Part shown: positions 10,991 to 24,219 of the stretch, one piece after another
Layout: every line of letters starts with the position of its first letter
Position numbering within the stretch: position 1 is the first letter of the stretch
Assembly (NCBI GenBank): GCA_958298945.1
Contig: OY282606.1
Location: 41,863,920-41,927,919, forward strand
Direction of reading: 5' to 3'
Length of the DNA: 64,000 bases
Source: Atherix ibis
Taxonomy: Eukaryota; Arthropoda; Insecta; Diptera; Athericidae
Notes under the pieces: model-generated
The model's database searches: none
What the model saw: the letters and a program-made list of their open reading frames with translations, nothing else
Told to the model about the DNA's origin: nothing
Program-made: the position numbers and the translations under genes

Positions 10991-13070
10991 TCACTCTCAG
11001 TAAAGCCAGTATACTGAGAATTTCTCTATTTTCTACTACCAAATTTGTCTAGAATAAATTTTTTGTATAGCAATTTTACAAATAAAACTATTGGTAAAAA
11101 AAGGGGGAAATGGCAGTTTTACAAATAAAATTGTAGGTAAAACTTACAGTAAAAATTATTTGAACTTAACAAATAATAGAATCAAATAATTTTTGATAGT
11201 AAATTATCAAAATTATCAATGATTAGTATTAAAATAATCAAATCTATTAATTACTAGCTTATAGCCCATTTGGGCTTACAGACTAAAATTTCAGTCCTAA
11301 ATTGAGCTCTAATCGAAAAAGGTTCTAATTGAGTTATATCTTTCTGCAGAATATATTTTCTTAGCAAAAAAAATCCGATTTAAACTAATTCCAATTTTAC
11401 TTTTTCAATACTTCAAATCATCTTATGAATAAAAATAAATTTATTTATTTGGGTTTAAAAAAAAATCCCTCAGATATGTACCAAGAATCTTTTTCTACTT
11501 GACTGAACATATTATTTAGACGATCAGATATGATAGATTTAAGCCGTTTTATTAAGATTTTTACGTTTACAAATTAACCTATTTTTTTCATAATGTCCGT
11601 ACCAAAATAATTGGAACATTTTTATATGTCAGGGTAACTTTTGAAAGTCAGGACCATTACAACCACTATAAAATACTCGCAATTATATAAAATGTAAAAT
11701 TTGTTGATATTTAATATCATCTTTTATAAGAATTTATTTTCGCAAAAATATTCCAAATTTTTTTCACTGAAATTATTAAAAAAAATATTTGGATGAAAAT
11801 CGATATGGTTATCATATGTTAAAAGTCCATTTTTTACTCCAACATATTTCCTAGGCTTATATTTTTTTATCAAATGTAAACTCTATTAAAATATAGAAAA
11901 AAAATTTGATAGCTGAGAAGAAACTAGTTTTTTTTTAAGATTAATACTGGTAAATTTGTCATATGTTGTGCGTAAAAATATTTTTGATGACACGTGCACA
12001 TGCCTATACAAAGTTTATAAAAAATACCATTAAAAGTAACTTAGCCTTTACGTGTATAAAAAATAAACTTAAATATTTTACTTAAACAAATTCATTTATC
12101 ATATCTTTTTCAAATTTATAGTCAAACTATTTTTTTTAAATATAAATGAAATTTTTATTTAAAATTGTTGGCAAAAATTACAATTGCCATGTTTAGGTTC
12201 TAAAAATATGTTATAAATCAGTAACGAAAAGGGTTTAAGGTCATCGGTTGATTGCAATTTAATTATTTGCATTATGAATAAATCTCATAACAAATTTAAA
12301 TATCGATTAAAATCTATGTAACATCATCGATCAACAATTAATTGAGAATTTATTATATTGATTTATCGATTGTGTATAGTTAATTGACAAGCAAACGACG
12401 CTAAAAATTAAATTTTCCAATTTATTTTTATTATTTTTAGTATTTTGTACTATTTTAATCTACTTTTATGAAATAAGATAATTTTACTATATTCGAAATA
12501 TTTTAAATTGTATTTTTATATTTATTATCTTGTAATACTTTCATATTTAATTAGATCTTTATTTAAGTTTATTTGTAAAGCTGTCAAATATATTTTCTAC
12601 TTATTATTTTAAATATAGGATTATCTATAAAAAAAACAGCTGATTTTATAGTAAATACAGTCGATTATAAAATCAGCAATTTTAATTTTCATGGAGACGA
12701 GGAAGTCTAGTGTTTAGTATTTATAGTAAAATTAGTAGACGCTATAAAACCTATTTTTTTTAACTGAACAAAGGTGATAATCAATTTTAAAAATAAATTT
12801 ATTCATTGATCATTACCAAATTATTTATTCAAATTTTAGCATTGCCGAAAAATTGAAATATTATCAGTTCGATGGAAAGGAGGAATAGTAGAAAATTGTA
12901 CGCCATTTGATCGGAGTGGGTCGGTGACGGTTCTAATAATTTTATAAACATTGAAACGACCTTCGTCCGAAATCAACTACTGACTCTATTGTTGCTTAAT
13001 AATTTTCATTTGGAACTTTCATGTGTAAACGCTCTAATTCTGCGTGGGGATCCCACTCACACCTGCCAAT
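10991..13070. other. AT-rich stretch, no gene seen
   Basis: No coding or RNA signal was recognised. The stretch has many poly-A and poly-T runs. Confidence 0.55.
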
Positions 13071-13073
13071 CAT

Positions 13074-13267
13074 TCAGTGCGCATATGCAAATACATACGT
13101 TCAGTGCGCGTATGAATACCTCGGTAGTGGACGTCCGAATGTGAATACCATATACTGGGGGCTTTTGTGATTGCGTGCATTCTTGAGGCTGGTACCAGTA
13201 TTGTCGGTGTATCGCAAATGATCTTAAGAAATTGCACGTAATCGACCCGCCGTTGGGTCAAATTGTT
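13074..13267 (+). promoter_or_regulatory. Candidate transcription start region and 5' UTR
   Basis: A GC-richer island precedes the candidate signal-peptide exon. It contains two TCAGT motifs (13074-13078 and about 13101-13105), which match the fly initiator core. No convincing TATA box lies upstream. An in-frame TGA near 13190 and no intervening in-frame ATG bound the coding start at 13268. An out-of-frame ATG near 13229 could open a small upstream frame. This is suggestive only; transcript 5' ends would decide it. Confidence 0.3.
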
Positions 13268-13313
13268 ATGTTCGCAAGATCAGTCTGGCTAGTTTTGAAT
13301 ATCATCGTCATCA
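13268..13313 (+). CDS. Candidate first coding exon with signal peptide, possibly sevenless
   Basis: ATG at 13268 opens MFARSVWLVLNIIVI, a short basic start followed by a hydrophobic core, as in a signal peptide. The exon would end at 13313 before a strong donor, GTAAGT (13314-13319), in phase 1. The next phase-compatible acceptor I noticed is TTTTCAG before 16036, which keeps the frame open. Vertebrate ROS1 has a signal peptide shortly before its first CxxxC motif, so this could be the start of sev. Drosophila Sev instead has a long N-terminal extension, so lineage differences are possible. It could also begin a separate small secreted protein. Confidence 0.4.
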
Positions 13314-16035
13314 GTAAGTGGCGATAAGAGTGTCACTCGATGACTTGTAAAAGAACAATTGGCCTTCTTTCCCATTACTCGTAAATCATAGTTGTACTTT
13401 TTATTAAATAAAATCTTTTCAAGAGTATGGAGATTTCTTAAAATTTAATCGCTTAATCCATTTGAATTGTTTGGAATGAAAATTGAAATGAGTACGACGA
13501 ATAGTTTTCCAGTAAAATTCTGTCGATAATGATAAGGGACATCATTTGTAAAAGTATAATCCTCATAAGCGTTATTATCAACAACCGACATAATGGAGCC
13601 TTCGAAAAATTTCCATAGAACAGCATCAGCATCTAATAATGCCGCTATTATCGGGAACTATCTATTTTACTCTGCTTTGACCTTCTTTTTTATGATTATT
13701 CCTTGTTTTGTATAGTTTCCTCTCTTCAGTTGTCTATTAGGCCACTAGATCTGAAACTCTTCTTAAGTATGTTTTCTTTTCCAATTCTAGTCATTCGGTT
13801 GGCAGTTGGGGCAGTCAAGTACCACGAGGTCATCACAGCCAATCAGTTAAAATGGTTGCTATTTCTTCTTAAGTCAACCGATATCAAGAAAATGACCCTT
13901 TGAACTGCATTGGAAAGCAAGACTTCAGAAAAATTTTATTTCAATATAATGGCAACCATTAACAGAGACCATACACAATCCTCTGGCAGAAATAATTCTT
14001 GAATGAAAGTTATTGTTACCAGATTGGAGGATATTATTAATTTCGATAGTCAACTATTGATAGTCTCTTTGTACACTCATATATGCATATCCGTTGTCCA
14101 TTCAAACTACATGGCAAATATGTTTTTCAAGTGCAATCTTCTTTTGGTTTCTGATAGTCAAAAACTGTAATTAGAGCAACACAGATTGGCCGTTACTGTT
14201 TCAAGTATAATGTTAAAATATTGTGCAATGTCTTTTTAACTTTGCAAATAAGTTCATTCTTTACAGTTCTTCATTGTGGTTTTACTGTAATTGATACATT
14301 CGTGAGAATAAAGGACGGCAGACAATTAAAAGGATGGACTTTGTTTATTTAAAAAGGTAAAAGTCTTTTTTTTTAATAAAAAAAAATAAAAGTCTTTTTT
14401 TTGTTTGGTATAATTAAATTGAATTTAATTCATCATAAATAACATATTTAATTTGTAGTCCTAAATTTAAAAAAATAATTTTAATTTATAATTTAAACCC
14501 TTAATAATTTTACAATAAAATTATTGTAATAAAAAAATTATTTTTCTTTTTTTTTCAAAAAAAAAACGTCTATTTTTAATTCTGCAATTTAATAAGAATG
14601 TTTTGAATTTTATTAAAAATATAAATTCTTGATAATTTCAGAAGAATTTCTTTTAATTTATTATGGAATGAGTCTTCCTTTTCAGTGTTTACTTATTTCT
14701 GTTTCTATACGACCAGTTTCAATAGAAAATTTCTTGCTTAATATTCCGCAATAATAAAATTACCAAAAATTAGCCTTTTTCTATTACCATTAATTGCAAA
14801 TAAAGTGTATAGCTAATTTGCCTATGAAAAATTTTAATTAAAAATTAATTATTTCAATACGAACAATGTCATCTCTTGATTATTGTTTATATTAATTTGA
14901 ATATGTCATCATACCACAAACATTATGGATGAGTGATTACATATTTTAATATAAATGATAAATTCCTAGAATATCAATAAAATACTATTATTTTTATAGT
15001 TTTTACCTTGACAAAAAGGCATTAATTAATTTTAAAATATGGCGTTGATAAAAATACCTGGGAAAAAAGCTTTGAGAAAAACTATAAAGTTGATCGTTCA
15101 TTATGAATCGATATTTAATCAACCTTGCAGCAAAACAGTTCCACATTATGATGATGTCGTCTCAAACTATCTTCAAAGTCTTATGTATTAAGCGGATTGT
15201 TGATTGCATAATAAAAATAATTACAAAATGAATAGTGTTTCTAAGCTTATTTGGCGGCTTTTCGTTTTTTCCCTTACTACTCGTATGTTTTAGCTATTCC
15301 TATCTACTAAGCTTGGTCTTTATATCTTTGTATATAGTTTAAGAAATGTTCAAGTTTTTATAGATATTAAAATTTTAATACTTTACCGTTTAATTACACG
15401 CAACAGTTTTAGTTTTTAGTTTGGTTTTGTCACAACCAATCCCATCATATTCATCATCAGCATAATCTCAACAATTTTTATCATTTCCATATCATCAAAA
15501 CATCATAAAGAGTTGAGTAAAAATAATGGAGGGACTGACAAACTTATTTAAAAAAATCATCTGTGCCACATGTGATAATCGGGTTAATGCTACTAAAATT
15601 ACATGCCTTCATATATATTATATTGCCACTATAGTCATTTGCATAAAGATCACATTAAATGTCATTAACTATGGGTAGCTTTTTATACAGCAATCAATTT
15701 TCGGTAGTAACACTAACATTTATGGTCCATTCGATTCATTCAATAAAACAAGTCTACTCGTACTCTTTTTTTAAATGAATTGTATTTACAAGCTATTTTT
15801 CTTATATAAAAAAAAACATATAACTCGGAATATTTAATCAGAATATTTTGGAACATCTAAGAACTTATTCATATTATGTAAATACTTGAAAAAAATGCCA
15901 AAAAAAAACTGAAGATTTACTTAGCCCTTAATGATATTTTTTTTGATATTTTTTAATATATCAAATATCATAACCGACATACCAGAATTGCGTTGAACTT
16001 AAATCGTAACAATCTCCTTAATGAAATATTTTCAG
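13314..16035. other. Putative intron or intergenic DNA, no gene seen
   Basis: This lies between the two candidate 5' exons. A 66-aa frame at 13703-13903 is unrecognised. The rest is AT-rich, with poly-T/poly-A runs near 14370-14580, and shows no transposon ends. Confidence 0.45.
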
Positions 16036-16183
16036 TAATCTCTTCACACATGACTGAACTCGAAGACCCCCAACAGCCGGACGGAAAAATTCTGGTTCGA
16101 CAAACTAATTTTGTACCTGTTGGTTCCGAATTTCTCTTTGACTACAATTCAGTTTTGTCAGCCATAAGTCAATGCTTGTCACC
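16036..16183 (+). CDS. Candidate second coding exon, possibly sevenless
   Basis: After the acceptor ATTTTCAG (ending 16035), a frame in the phase expected from 13313 reads ISSHMTELEDPQQPDGK, followed by about 30 more residues ending FDYNSVLSAISQCLSP. Codon use looks coding, unlike the AT-rich flanks. The end resembles the start of the Sev cysteine-rich module, where Drosophila has a V-L-x(6)-C-V-x-x-C pattern and ROS1 has LNSCLKSC. A GTATAT donor at 16184 would leave phase 2, but the next firm exon (27352) needs phase 0, so another exon must lie between. If not spliced, the frame stops at 16191-16193, giving a secreted peptide of about 67 residues with 13268-13313. Confidence 0.4.
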
Positions 16184-16869
16184 GTATATATAATTTAGTT
16201 CCGAAAAGGTCGAATGATCGTTGACCATTTTAGTTCAACTTGGAACTCGATCCAACACAACGATCAACGACACTCCGTTTAAATCTATCAAAATACAGAG
16301 TTTTCATATTAAAAACACTACATACTAACTATTGCTACGATGGTCATACCACAGACTGATCAACTCTAATGCGAGGGTGGGGAATAAAACAGGAAGGATG
16401 TATCCGGTCATTTTCATGAGCTCATCATTACTTTATACTTATCAACATGCCAATGGACATTACTCTGTCGCTATCGTTCCACCTCCGCTATTCCATCTCT
16501 AATATAATCGGACAAATTTTATCGTCTATCATGTGTACCAACCTCCGATCATCAACGAACATTTGTTGATTGCCCATCAACCACCATCTATCCATCCATT
16601 GACTATGAAATTTGATTGCTGCTGTTTTCCATTCAGAGAAAAGTTTCAATGAAAAATTTTCCCGTTTTTATAATACCCTATAAAATGTTCATCAAGAATT
16701 AGAATTACTAAATATTTCGATAGCAGATCGATTCAATCACCGATAAATAATCTACTATAGCTGGTAGTATGAAAGTATTTTTTTTTATGGTCATTTTTAA
16801 TAATATTTGTACTTCAATGTAAATTCGATAAGCTCCACGACAACCCAGGCTATTTACGGACAACTTAAG

Positions 16870-18480
16870 GGTACTAAAGCTCTTTCACGAGCTGAAATCA
16901 AAACAGTTGCGTAATTGACGTACTACAGCTCTTTCACGAGCTGAAATCAAAACGGTTGCTAAATTAGGGCAGAGTATAAAATTATTTGTTTTTATTCCAT
17001 GAAAATCCAGAGTATCACCATTACCCAATGTGGAAAATGCGATCTGCAAGTTAGGAAAACTATCAACCAAATCGACTCTATTTTTAACTTAGTAAATGTT
17101 CTGAACAAATTGAAGAAATCGGGGTAACGAACGCCGTACTAGACGCAACGTTTCTCTATTCCCTCACTTCTTGCGTCAGAATGCCACTGACAGGGTAATT
17201 CTCCAGTAGCTCCTATTTTTATTGAAACTTGTTTATCCTGTATTAAGCTCATTTATGAAAACCATTGCTCTCCCGAATATTCTATTTATAATATTCAGAA
17301 ACAAATTTCCTCAATAACCTACTCTAAAATAAATTGATAGATGGACCGCCTAGACCACAGCCCACAAGGCGCACACAGACTTGTACTTGATATGAATCGA
17401 AATCCAGTCGAGCTAACTAGGTCCAGATGGTTGCACTCAGCTCGCTCAAATAGGTAACCTCAGCTCCATCCTTACATAGCCCTTTTTCACATCTTCAGCG
17501 TAGAGCTAGTCGGTTCCATCTTTCTTTTTCACTCCTGCTCTTAAAACTCAGTCGGTTTCTTCTCAGCTTGCCTAGAATAATATTTTGAGCTTTATTCAAA
17601 ATCGGTTATCCTCATCTATGCATGAAGCAATCAGCAATTTATCCAGCAATTTCTCAATGCTGAGTAGTCTCAACCAGTAGATCACTCACCTTGTCTTCAA
17701 CCCGCCGCTCTTTTGTGCTGTCCCGCTCCTGAACCAGCTACATCCAACATAGATATAACCATACTAACAGTAAGTAACCACTTACAAGCTAGTAACCCTA
17801 AGAACTACCACATTTCAGCCAAACTCACCTCATCTTGGTCGAGCACGACCTTACCCCATGGTACCACTTTTTGTTTTAAGAGAACATTGTGTATACTCCG
17901 ACTAAGAGAGCTACAGTAAGGAACCTTATAAAGTACGGACACTTCTAGGCCGGCGCAGTACCGGTATTACCGTGCGCAAACGAATGTTTGATTGTTCTCC
18001 CGGAAGTGAAATGGTTGCTGCACAGTAAAAATGTTAAATTGTGTCAGTTTACAGACTATGCTTACTGTAATACCAAATTTATCGCATCTACTGGTCAAAA
18101 GGCCTTTATTACGAAGTTCTGGACAAGCAAAGAATTATTCCAAAAATCTAGGTAAGCAAATTTGTCAGAATCTGGATTGGCACACTTACCATGATTATCT
18201 TTTTGGGATCCTATCTCACCCGTTATGTCTTTCCTGTGGTGTTAAACTTACTGTATCCTAGGACATGCTATAATAAAGAATTTATTTCTTAGCAGGATTT
18301 CTTCCATTGTGGATTTCCAAGACCCAGCTATCACTTTCCTAGCTTCTGATTATAATTTTAAAAACTTATCTTCAGCCATTTTCATTCGGGAAACTGGCAA
18401 TCCACAACCCACACGCAAATTAATATCACCAAATGGTCTACAAAATATCCTCTGCTGGCTCTTGCCTCACCCACTTCTTA
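16870..18480 (+). mobile_element. Composite of decayed non-LTR retrotransposon pieces
   Basis: Several LINE-derived segments follow each other. About 17340-17880 is similar along its length to 31380-31960, including the shared ccagtagatcactcacct and accagctacatccaacatag stretches. Around 18160-18260 the frame gives PLCLSCGVKLT, the counterpart of PLCHSCGVQLT at 7286. The end at about 18380-18470, with aaactggcaatcc and ctggctcttgcc, is the same LINE tail found at 7400, 46100 and 63600. All frames are broken. The largest open frames (68-76 aa) are chance remnants. Confidence 0.55.
16878..16959 (+). repeat. Direct repeat of 33 bp, two copies
   Basis: Positions 16878-16910 and 16927-16959 share agctctttcacgagctgaaa onward with one mismatch (cagttgc against cggttgc). 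The copies start 49 bp apart. Confidence 0.85.
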
Positions 18481-18489
18481 TATAATAAA

Positions 18490-20100
18490 AAAAAACAAAT
18501 AATTTATTATAATATTTATATTAAATGTGTATAAAAATTTTGTTCCAATAATTTAGATCCTTTAACGATCAATTTTGATCATAATTTATTTTACGGTTGA
18601 TTTTTACGTTTTATCTCTTAAATAAAGAAATTATCCGGAGACTTTTTTATTTAAGTTTTTTTTTCTTATAACAAAATTAATCAAAAATATTTATTCATAA
18701 AGTCTACAAAAAATTAAAATTTTAATTTAAAGAAAATGAAAATATTAGTATTCAAAGTAGAATGAAAATATATTAAAATGTTCACCTTTGAAGTGCAAAA
18801 AAAATATTTAAATTTTAACAAAAAATAAGAAGAATATCCTGCTACATTGTATTGCGAAATAAAATCTTTTGATATGATCCCGTATATTATAGGATTATGT
18901 CTACTTCATATACTCGTAGAAGCACCTACGAGCATTAATAATAAGTTTTCTCATGACTTCTTATAAAATATGAATGAACTGATAAAGTTTATAAAATACT
19001 TCCGATGATAAGAGCGAGAAGATTTTCATATAATTTTTTTGAGATATTGGATAAAATCAATTAATTTTTATCTTAGATTGCCACTTTTTTACCATACTTC
19101 AAATTTAAGTTGAACAGATATAATATAATATTAATATTTATCAAAAAATTTAATCTTAAGAATATTTTTCTCCCTTTATTGTAATAATGGAACAGTCTAG
19201 ATGGTATACAAGTACCCACGATCGCATGTCATAAAATTAAAGGGGAAAACGATATTATCGTTATTAAAAATAAGTACATATTTAAAAACTTGTTTTTAAT
19301 TTGAACAGGACTCCGAACTTATTTAATATACAACCTGTTATTGATATTGTTTATTTTTTAAATTTTTAACTCGTTCACTCTTAATGGCACATACTTAAAG
19401 AATACACATAATAATGATAATGTTGAATATAAAATGAGTGTTTCAGGTATTCTACTGTATGATAACTTTTTAACATTATGTACTTTTCATAGCAATTCAA
19501 AATCAATTTATTGATTTATCACTTCTAGAGAAACTGTCATCGTACGTTTTGATAATTAAAAATGCAAAAATATTATTCTGATATCAGAAATATTACTTTA
19601 TGGAATTGCTGATAAGTAATTGAAAAATATTTAATGAAATTTAATTAAAAAAATGAAAGTCTTTGCTTTTATAGTTGCTAGTTCTCTTGCTATCTTTAAA
19701 TGTTAATTTAAATAAGTTTGATGTTTTCTTTAATAAATATACTCGTAAAAGTTAATTGTTAGCATAGGATAGTCTTTAAAAAGGTACGTACATGGTTCTT
19801 CTTGTTAACACGTTTACAGCATTATGCTTCAGGGCAGACATATAAAAAGGAAGTGTAAATTATGATCATTTCATCAGACAAGTTTATTTTTGTAATTACC
19901 TATGACACGTTGGAGCTATTTTACTTCTAATTTAAATATTTCTCATTAACCAATTTCATAGTTTCTCATAATAAGTTTAACATAAATATTTTAACCTACT
20001 AGAAAATTATATCTTTAATTTTGTTTAAAAATACATATTTCGAAATTGTTGAGTTGGTGTTGTTTCGTTTATAATATAGGATTATCTAATTTATGCTTCG
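18490..20100. other. AT-rich stretch, no gene seen
   Basis: Short frames and homopolymer runs only. Nothing is recognised on either strand. Confidence 0.55.
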
Positions 20101-20339
20101 GAAGGTAAAAATAAATGAAACATATTTTTTGTAAATTTAAGTGTTATTTACAACTACGTATCAAGGAAAGATACAAGGATATGAAGACATGTAGGGGAAA
20201 ATACTCATCGATGTCTCCCCAAGAACGAGGTGATTTATTTTACAAATTTAAAAATTTTGTTTCCGCTGTTATAAAATTTGATGGATGCCTAATGAATGGG
20301 TGGAAGGGAACATTTTTTTTGCTAACGGATTGAAATGGT

Positions 20340-21060
20340 TTGATAGATGTTTTTATAAAAGCAGATGCACAGTTCACGAACAAATGGTACTTTTAGGTCA
20401 CGATGGATACCAGTGTTTCCTACATAAAAGGGCTTTTAGGGTTCGGATTGGAAGGAAATTGGAATGCTTAGTCAAACACCAAAGTTTGATTTTATATGTC
20501 CATATTGCTTTCAGTACCGTATTGTATAGTAATAGTTTGCTTTTTATTGTCAGTTTGACCTACTGTTTAGGAAGTTTACTTCGTTTCCAGGTTAACCATT
20601 TGTCGAATATAAGTCCAAGGTAATGCACGTCCTTTTTTTGTGGAATATTATTACCGTTTAGGGTAGATTTTTACCCATTTACCTTTTGAACCAGATTTCT
20701 AAGGAGTAGACAGATCTTTGCGATATAAAATAATGGCTGTCTCGTCAGTATATGGTATGGTTAGGATATCACTATGATAACGAATATCATGGGTGTAAAT
20801 ATTGTAAAGGATTGGAGCTAGGATATTTCCCTGAGGGACACTAGCCGAAATAGAATAAATTTGAGAATACTCAATATTTTTAGTTACTTGAAAATTTCGG
20901 TCCGAAAGATAGGATTTTAGTATGTAGAAATAACCAGCAACATCCAAAACAATCCAGCATGCCATACACGGTCGGAAGCGTGCGAAATGCCACTGTTGGA
21001 TAGTGGAATGCTCAGCTCTAAATCCAAACTGATGCTGAAGAATCACACCTTTAGTTTCAA
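20340..21060 (-). pseudogene. Jockey-like LINE reverse transcriptase, decayed
   Basis: Minus-strand translation gives an ordered series of jockey-type reverse transcriptase motifs. HQFGFRAEHSTIQQ is followed by YFYILKSYLSDRNFQV, then SASVPQGNILAPILYNIYTHDI, then YTDETAI in place of the catalytic YADD motif. Further downstream on the same strand HYLGLIFDKWLTWK, NTVLKAIWTYKIKLW and RTLKALLCRKHWYPS correspond to the post-RT region. The element would have copied its RNA into DNA at the target site. Stops, frameshifts and the lost catalytic Asp pair make it inactive. Both ends are missing. Confidence 0.85.
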
Positions 21061-21174
21061 AAATAGGATAAATTCGTTATTTTTATAAAGACGTTGAAAT
21101 ACATTTTAAATTCAGAATTTGATAATATATTATCGTAAAACCTTACCATTATGTTAAGTTATAACATTATTTAA

Positions 21175-21620
21175 ATGACTGCCATAGGACTTTTTGCAGA
21201 ACTCGATCCTTTTCAGATAATTTTAAATAACTTTATCGTATATTTCGGACAGTAATTCGTTCAAAACATACTGGATTTTGGTTTTTTAATGCTCTTAATT
21301 TTGAGGATCGTCTGCGTTAACACGATATTTTGCATAGTCCTATGCAAAATCCTAGGGGCCAATTGACACTACCAAATCTCGAACTGATGGTTTTTTCACG
21401 CAATAAACACAATTTTTGTTGAAATCACATATAACTTTCAAACAAAAGTGCAGACCAGGCAGTTTTTAGAGCCTCATATATGAAAATTTTGTTTAATAAC
21501 TTATTTACTGACCAAGAAAAGAATTTCGCTGCTGAAGAACATTTTGTTAGAAAAATTGGAATCCAATGCTTTACATTCAAGCACCCAGTCCACGTTTTTT
21601 ATGCAATATTTTGTAGCATT
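21175..21620 (-). mobile_element. Decayed DDE transposon, copy 2
   Basis: It shares the order of landmarks with the other copies: 'ga(a/c)ctcgatccttttcagataatttt', a 'ttcggacagtaattcg' block, 'ccaaatctcgaa', and an 'attcaagcacccagtccacg' block. In the minus orientation the first block corresponds to the transposase C-terminus. Coding capacity is gone. An internal palindrome (attttgcatag, 2-nt spacer, its complement) sits near 21331-21354. Confidence 0.5.
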
Positions 21621-24219
21621 TTAAGCGATCGTTAATATAAAATTTTAATTGTATAATATACTCATAAACATTTGAAAACTGTCAAATATTGACAACAATA
21701 TAATTTCCCAATAACGAAACGGATAACCATATACTTAATTTTTTTAAAAATTCTATTAAAAATATTATTCCTATTAAACACAAGACAAAATTTTGAACAA
21801 ATTTACTACTAAATCTTAGACAGTTTTTGATAACATTTTTAATTGTAATAATACTTTTACTTTCCGTTCATAATGCAGCATATTTAATCATTTAAAAAAA
21901 TTATAAATTTTCATATTTAGCGAATTTTCTTAAATATAAATATTATTAAACTTTCCTTAAAAATGTCGGCAAAAATTCATTTTTGATTTTAATTACAAAT
22001 TAATTATGACATTTGAGAGTATATAAATTTTAATTTTTACAAACACTTTATTAAAAATATATTCAATTATGAATTATATAATTTGAGATTAAAAACCATC
22101 AACAAAATATTGCTTTTAAATTGTCAACGCTATAAATTTTATTATTTCTTCTCAAAAAATAAACTGTAATTATTTTTTATTTAAATTTTAAATAAAACTA
22201 TTTATTTTTCACACCAAATAGAAGATAGACCAAATTTAAGCTAATCAATTTTTTAAATCATTCAAATAACGTTTACTATTTTTTAAGACTATATATTGTA
22301 GAAAATAAAGAATAACGTTGATAACCTTTTAACATCAACAATGAAGAAAATGATTTTTTCGTTACTCAAATAATAATTTTCAATTAGTAAATAGAAATCT
22401 GTAATAGAATTACAAGGATTTGTGATCGAAAATATTATTTTTTTTACTTTCTGTATTATTTTTTAAATAAATTTGTTAATGGTTGAAATTGTGTTATTAA
22501 TTTTTGTAATTTCTGTAACATTTCTTTTTTAAAATTATTTTATTAACATTTATACTAAAATGTATAAATTCTTAACACTACGACAAAACAGTAAATGGCT
22601 ACCTATTTGGTGACACTCAAGGCCACTGTGTACTAAACGCAGACATCCCAGCGTCGCTAAATCGGGACACTTTCTATAATATTTTTTCAGTCAAAATCTA
22701 GAACTTATTAGTGAAAATGAAAATATTGCTCCCTTTTAAATTCCAAATAACCACCAAAATATCTGAAATATTTTAATTAATATAATATTAAAATAAATAT
22801 TTTCTAAATAAAAACAATCAAACTATTTTCTCAACTGAAAACCAATACAAAACTCATAAATTCTCAAAACCTAGTTGCAAATACTTAAATTTCTATAAAT
22901 ATTAAGAAGTATTTGCTTTTTAAATGAATGAAAATTAAACTCATAACTTATTATGGAGGTTGATAACTATTCGTAAAATCAGTTCACATTCGTATGGCTT
23001 AGTTGTGGTTCAGTTAAAAACAGTTTATTTCGGTTCGGTTCGGTTCATTTTGATTCAATTCAGTTCGATGGTTGCAGTTTACTAGTAAATGTATTCAACT
23101 TGATTTATAATTTCTCGACAGTTTTTCATTTATAATATATGAATGGTTAACTATAGACTGAATGGCAATATGGCTAAGTCCAGAATATGAATACAGAACT
23201 AACGTAAAGCACCCTTTCGGGCTAATTGGCTGTAAACTAAATCTTCCGGCCATTCAGTGTCCAGTTTTTCTGTTTGTACATTTTGTTTGGACTAAAATGG
23301 CCTTCCATTGGCCAACAAGTTGAACAGAAAAAACAATATACATATAAAAATATATATTTGGAAAAAGTTGAAGGTATCCGATTGTAGGGGCACTACCAAA
23401 AGTATGAATGTACCATAATAAATATGAAGATAAATTTAAATAAAAATACTCGTCCTAATAGTTCAGGAAAATAAACTGGTCAAGTGTTGTTTCTACTATT
23501 AAATTTTGTTTTAACTTTAGTTCGAGCCCATATAAAATAAAACGATTGAATGATCAAATGGATTGAGGAGCACAGATATGGAACTAGTGATTTTACACTA
23601 TCGACTTGGATGCCAAGCGCTATAATTCTGGTTAGTTTATGCGAGTTTATAGAACCTGAGAATTTTAAAATTCTGCATTTGAAAAAAAATATCTTGTTCC
23701 GAATGGCTGCACCATCTACCATATTGTAAAATCTCAGTAAGAATTATAACAAATGCATATACATAGATTCAATTAGGCAGAGTATAGTATCCACAGGGCT
23801 AATAAGTGCTGTTCTGCTACATAAATTCTGAAATTGAAATATGCTCTCGTAAGTATCAATAGTACTTGTAGAAGAATAAGCATTATCCATCCCCAAAGTA
23901 TCAGATGCTTCTACATCTAAGTAAGACATAATTATTCAGAATTCATGAAATTGTATTTCTAATAATATCGAAGGTACTTAAAAAATTCATAATATAGTCT
24001 TTGGTAGCTCGCATTAATTTATTCCGTTGCAACTAGAATTATTACTTATTTTCTTAATTATCTGGACCTATATTTATTCAAGTTTATTGAATGAAAACGA
24101 ATATATGCTTTAGAATAGATTGTCCGAAAGTTTAATTATAATTTATGCATCTGAAAGTAAAGTTAAATAAAAGATACTTAAAATTCCGATTTCGATAAAA
24201 TTTCTATGCTATTATATGT
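21621..24219. other. AT-rich stretch with one small repeat fragment
   Basis: Mostly featureless. At about 22635-22670 the sequence gcgtcgctaaatcgggacac matches a fragment also present near 46035 and, more weakly, near 16955, so it is a dispersed repeat piece. A (GGTTC)-like run lies at 23030-23050. I see no convincing exon, though the missing 5' sev exon could be hidden here. Confidence 0.45.

Noticed and set aside
20065..20105. Small exon between ATATAG and GGTAAAAA
   Set aside because: In the phase required to connect the candidate 16036 exon it contains an immediate stop codon.
23030..23050. (GGTTC)n run as a telomere-like repeat
   Set aside because: Only about three and a half units; an ordinary short simple repeat.
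23480..23929. Possible sev exon near the GTAAGA at 23734
   Set aside because: The frame before the donor (ISCSEWLHHLPYCKIS) hits a stop 18 codons upstream and no acceptor AG lies between.
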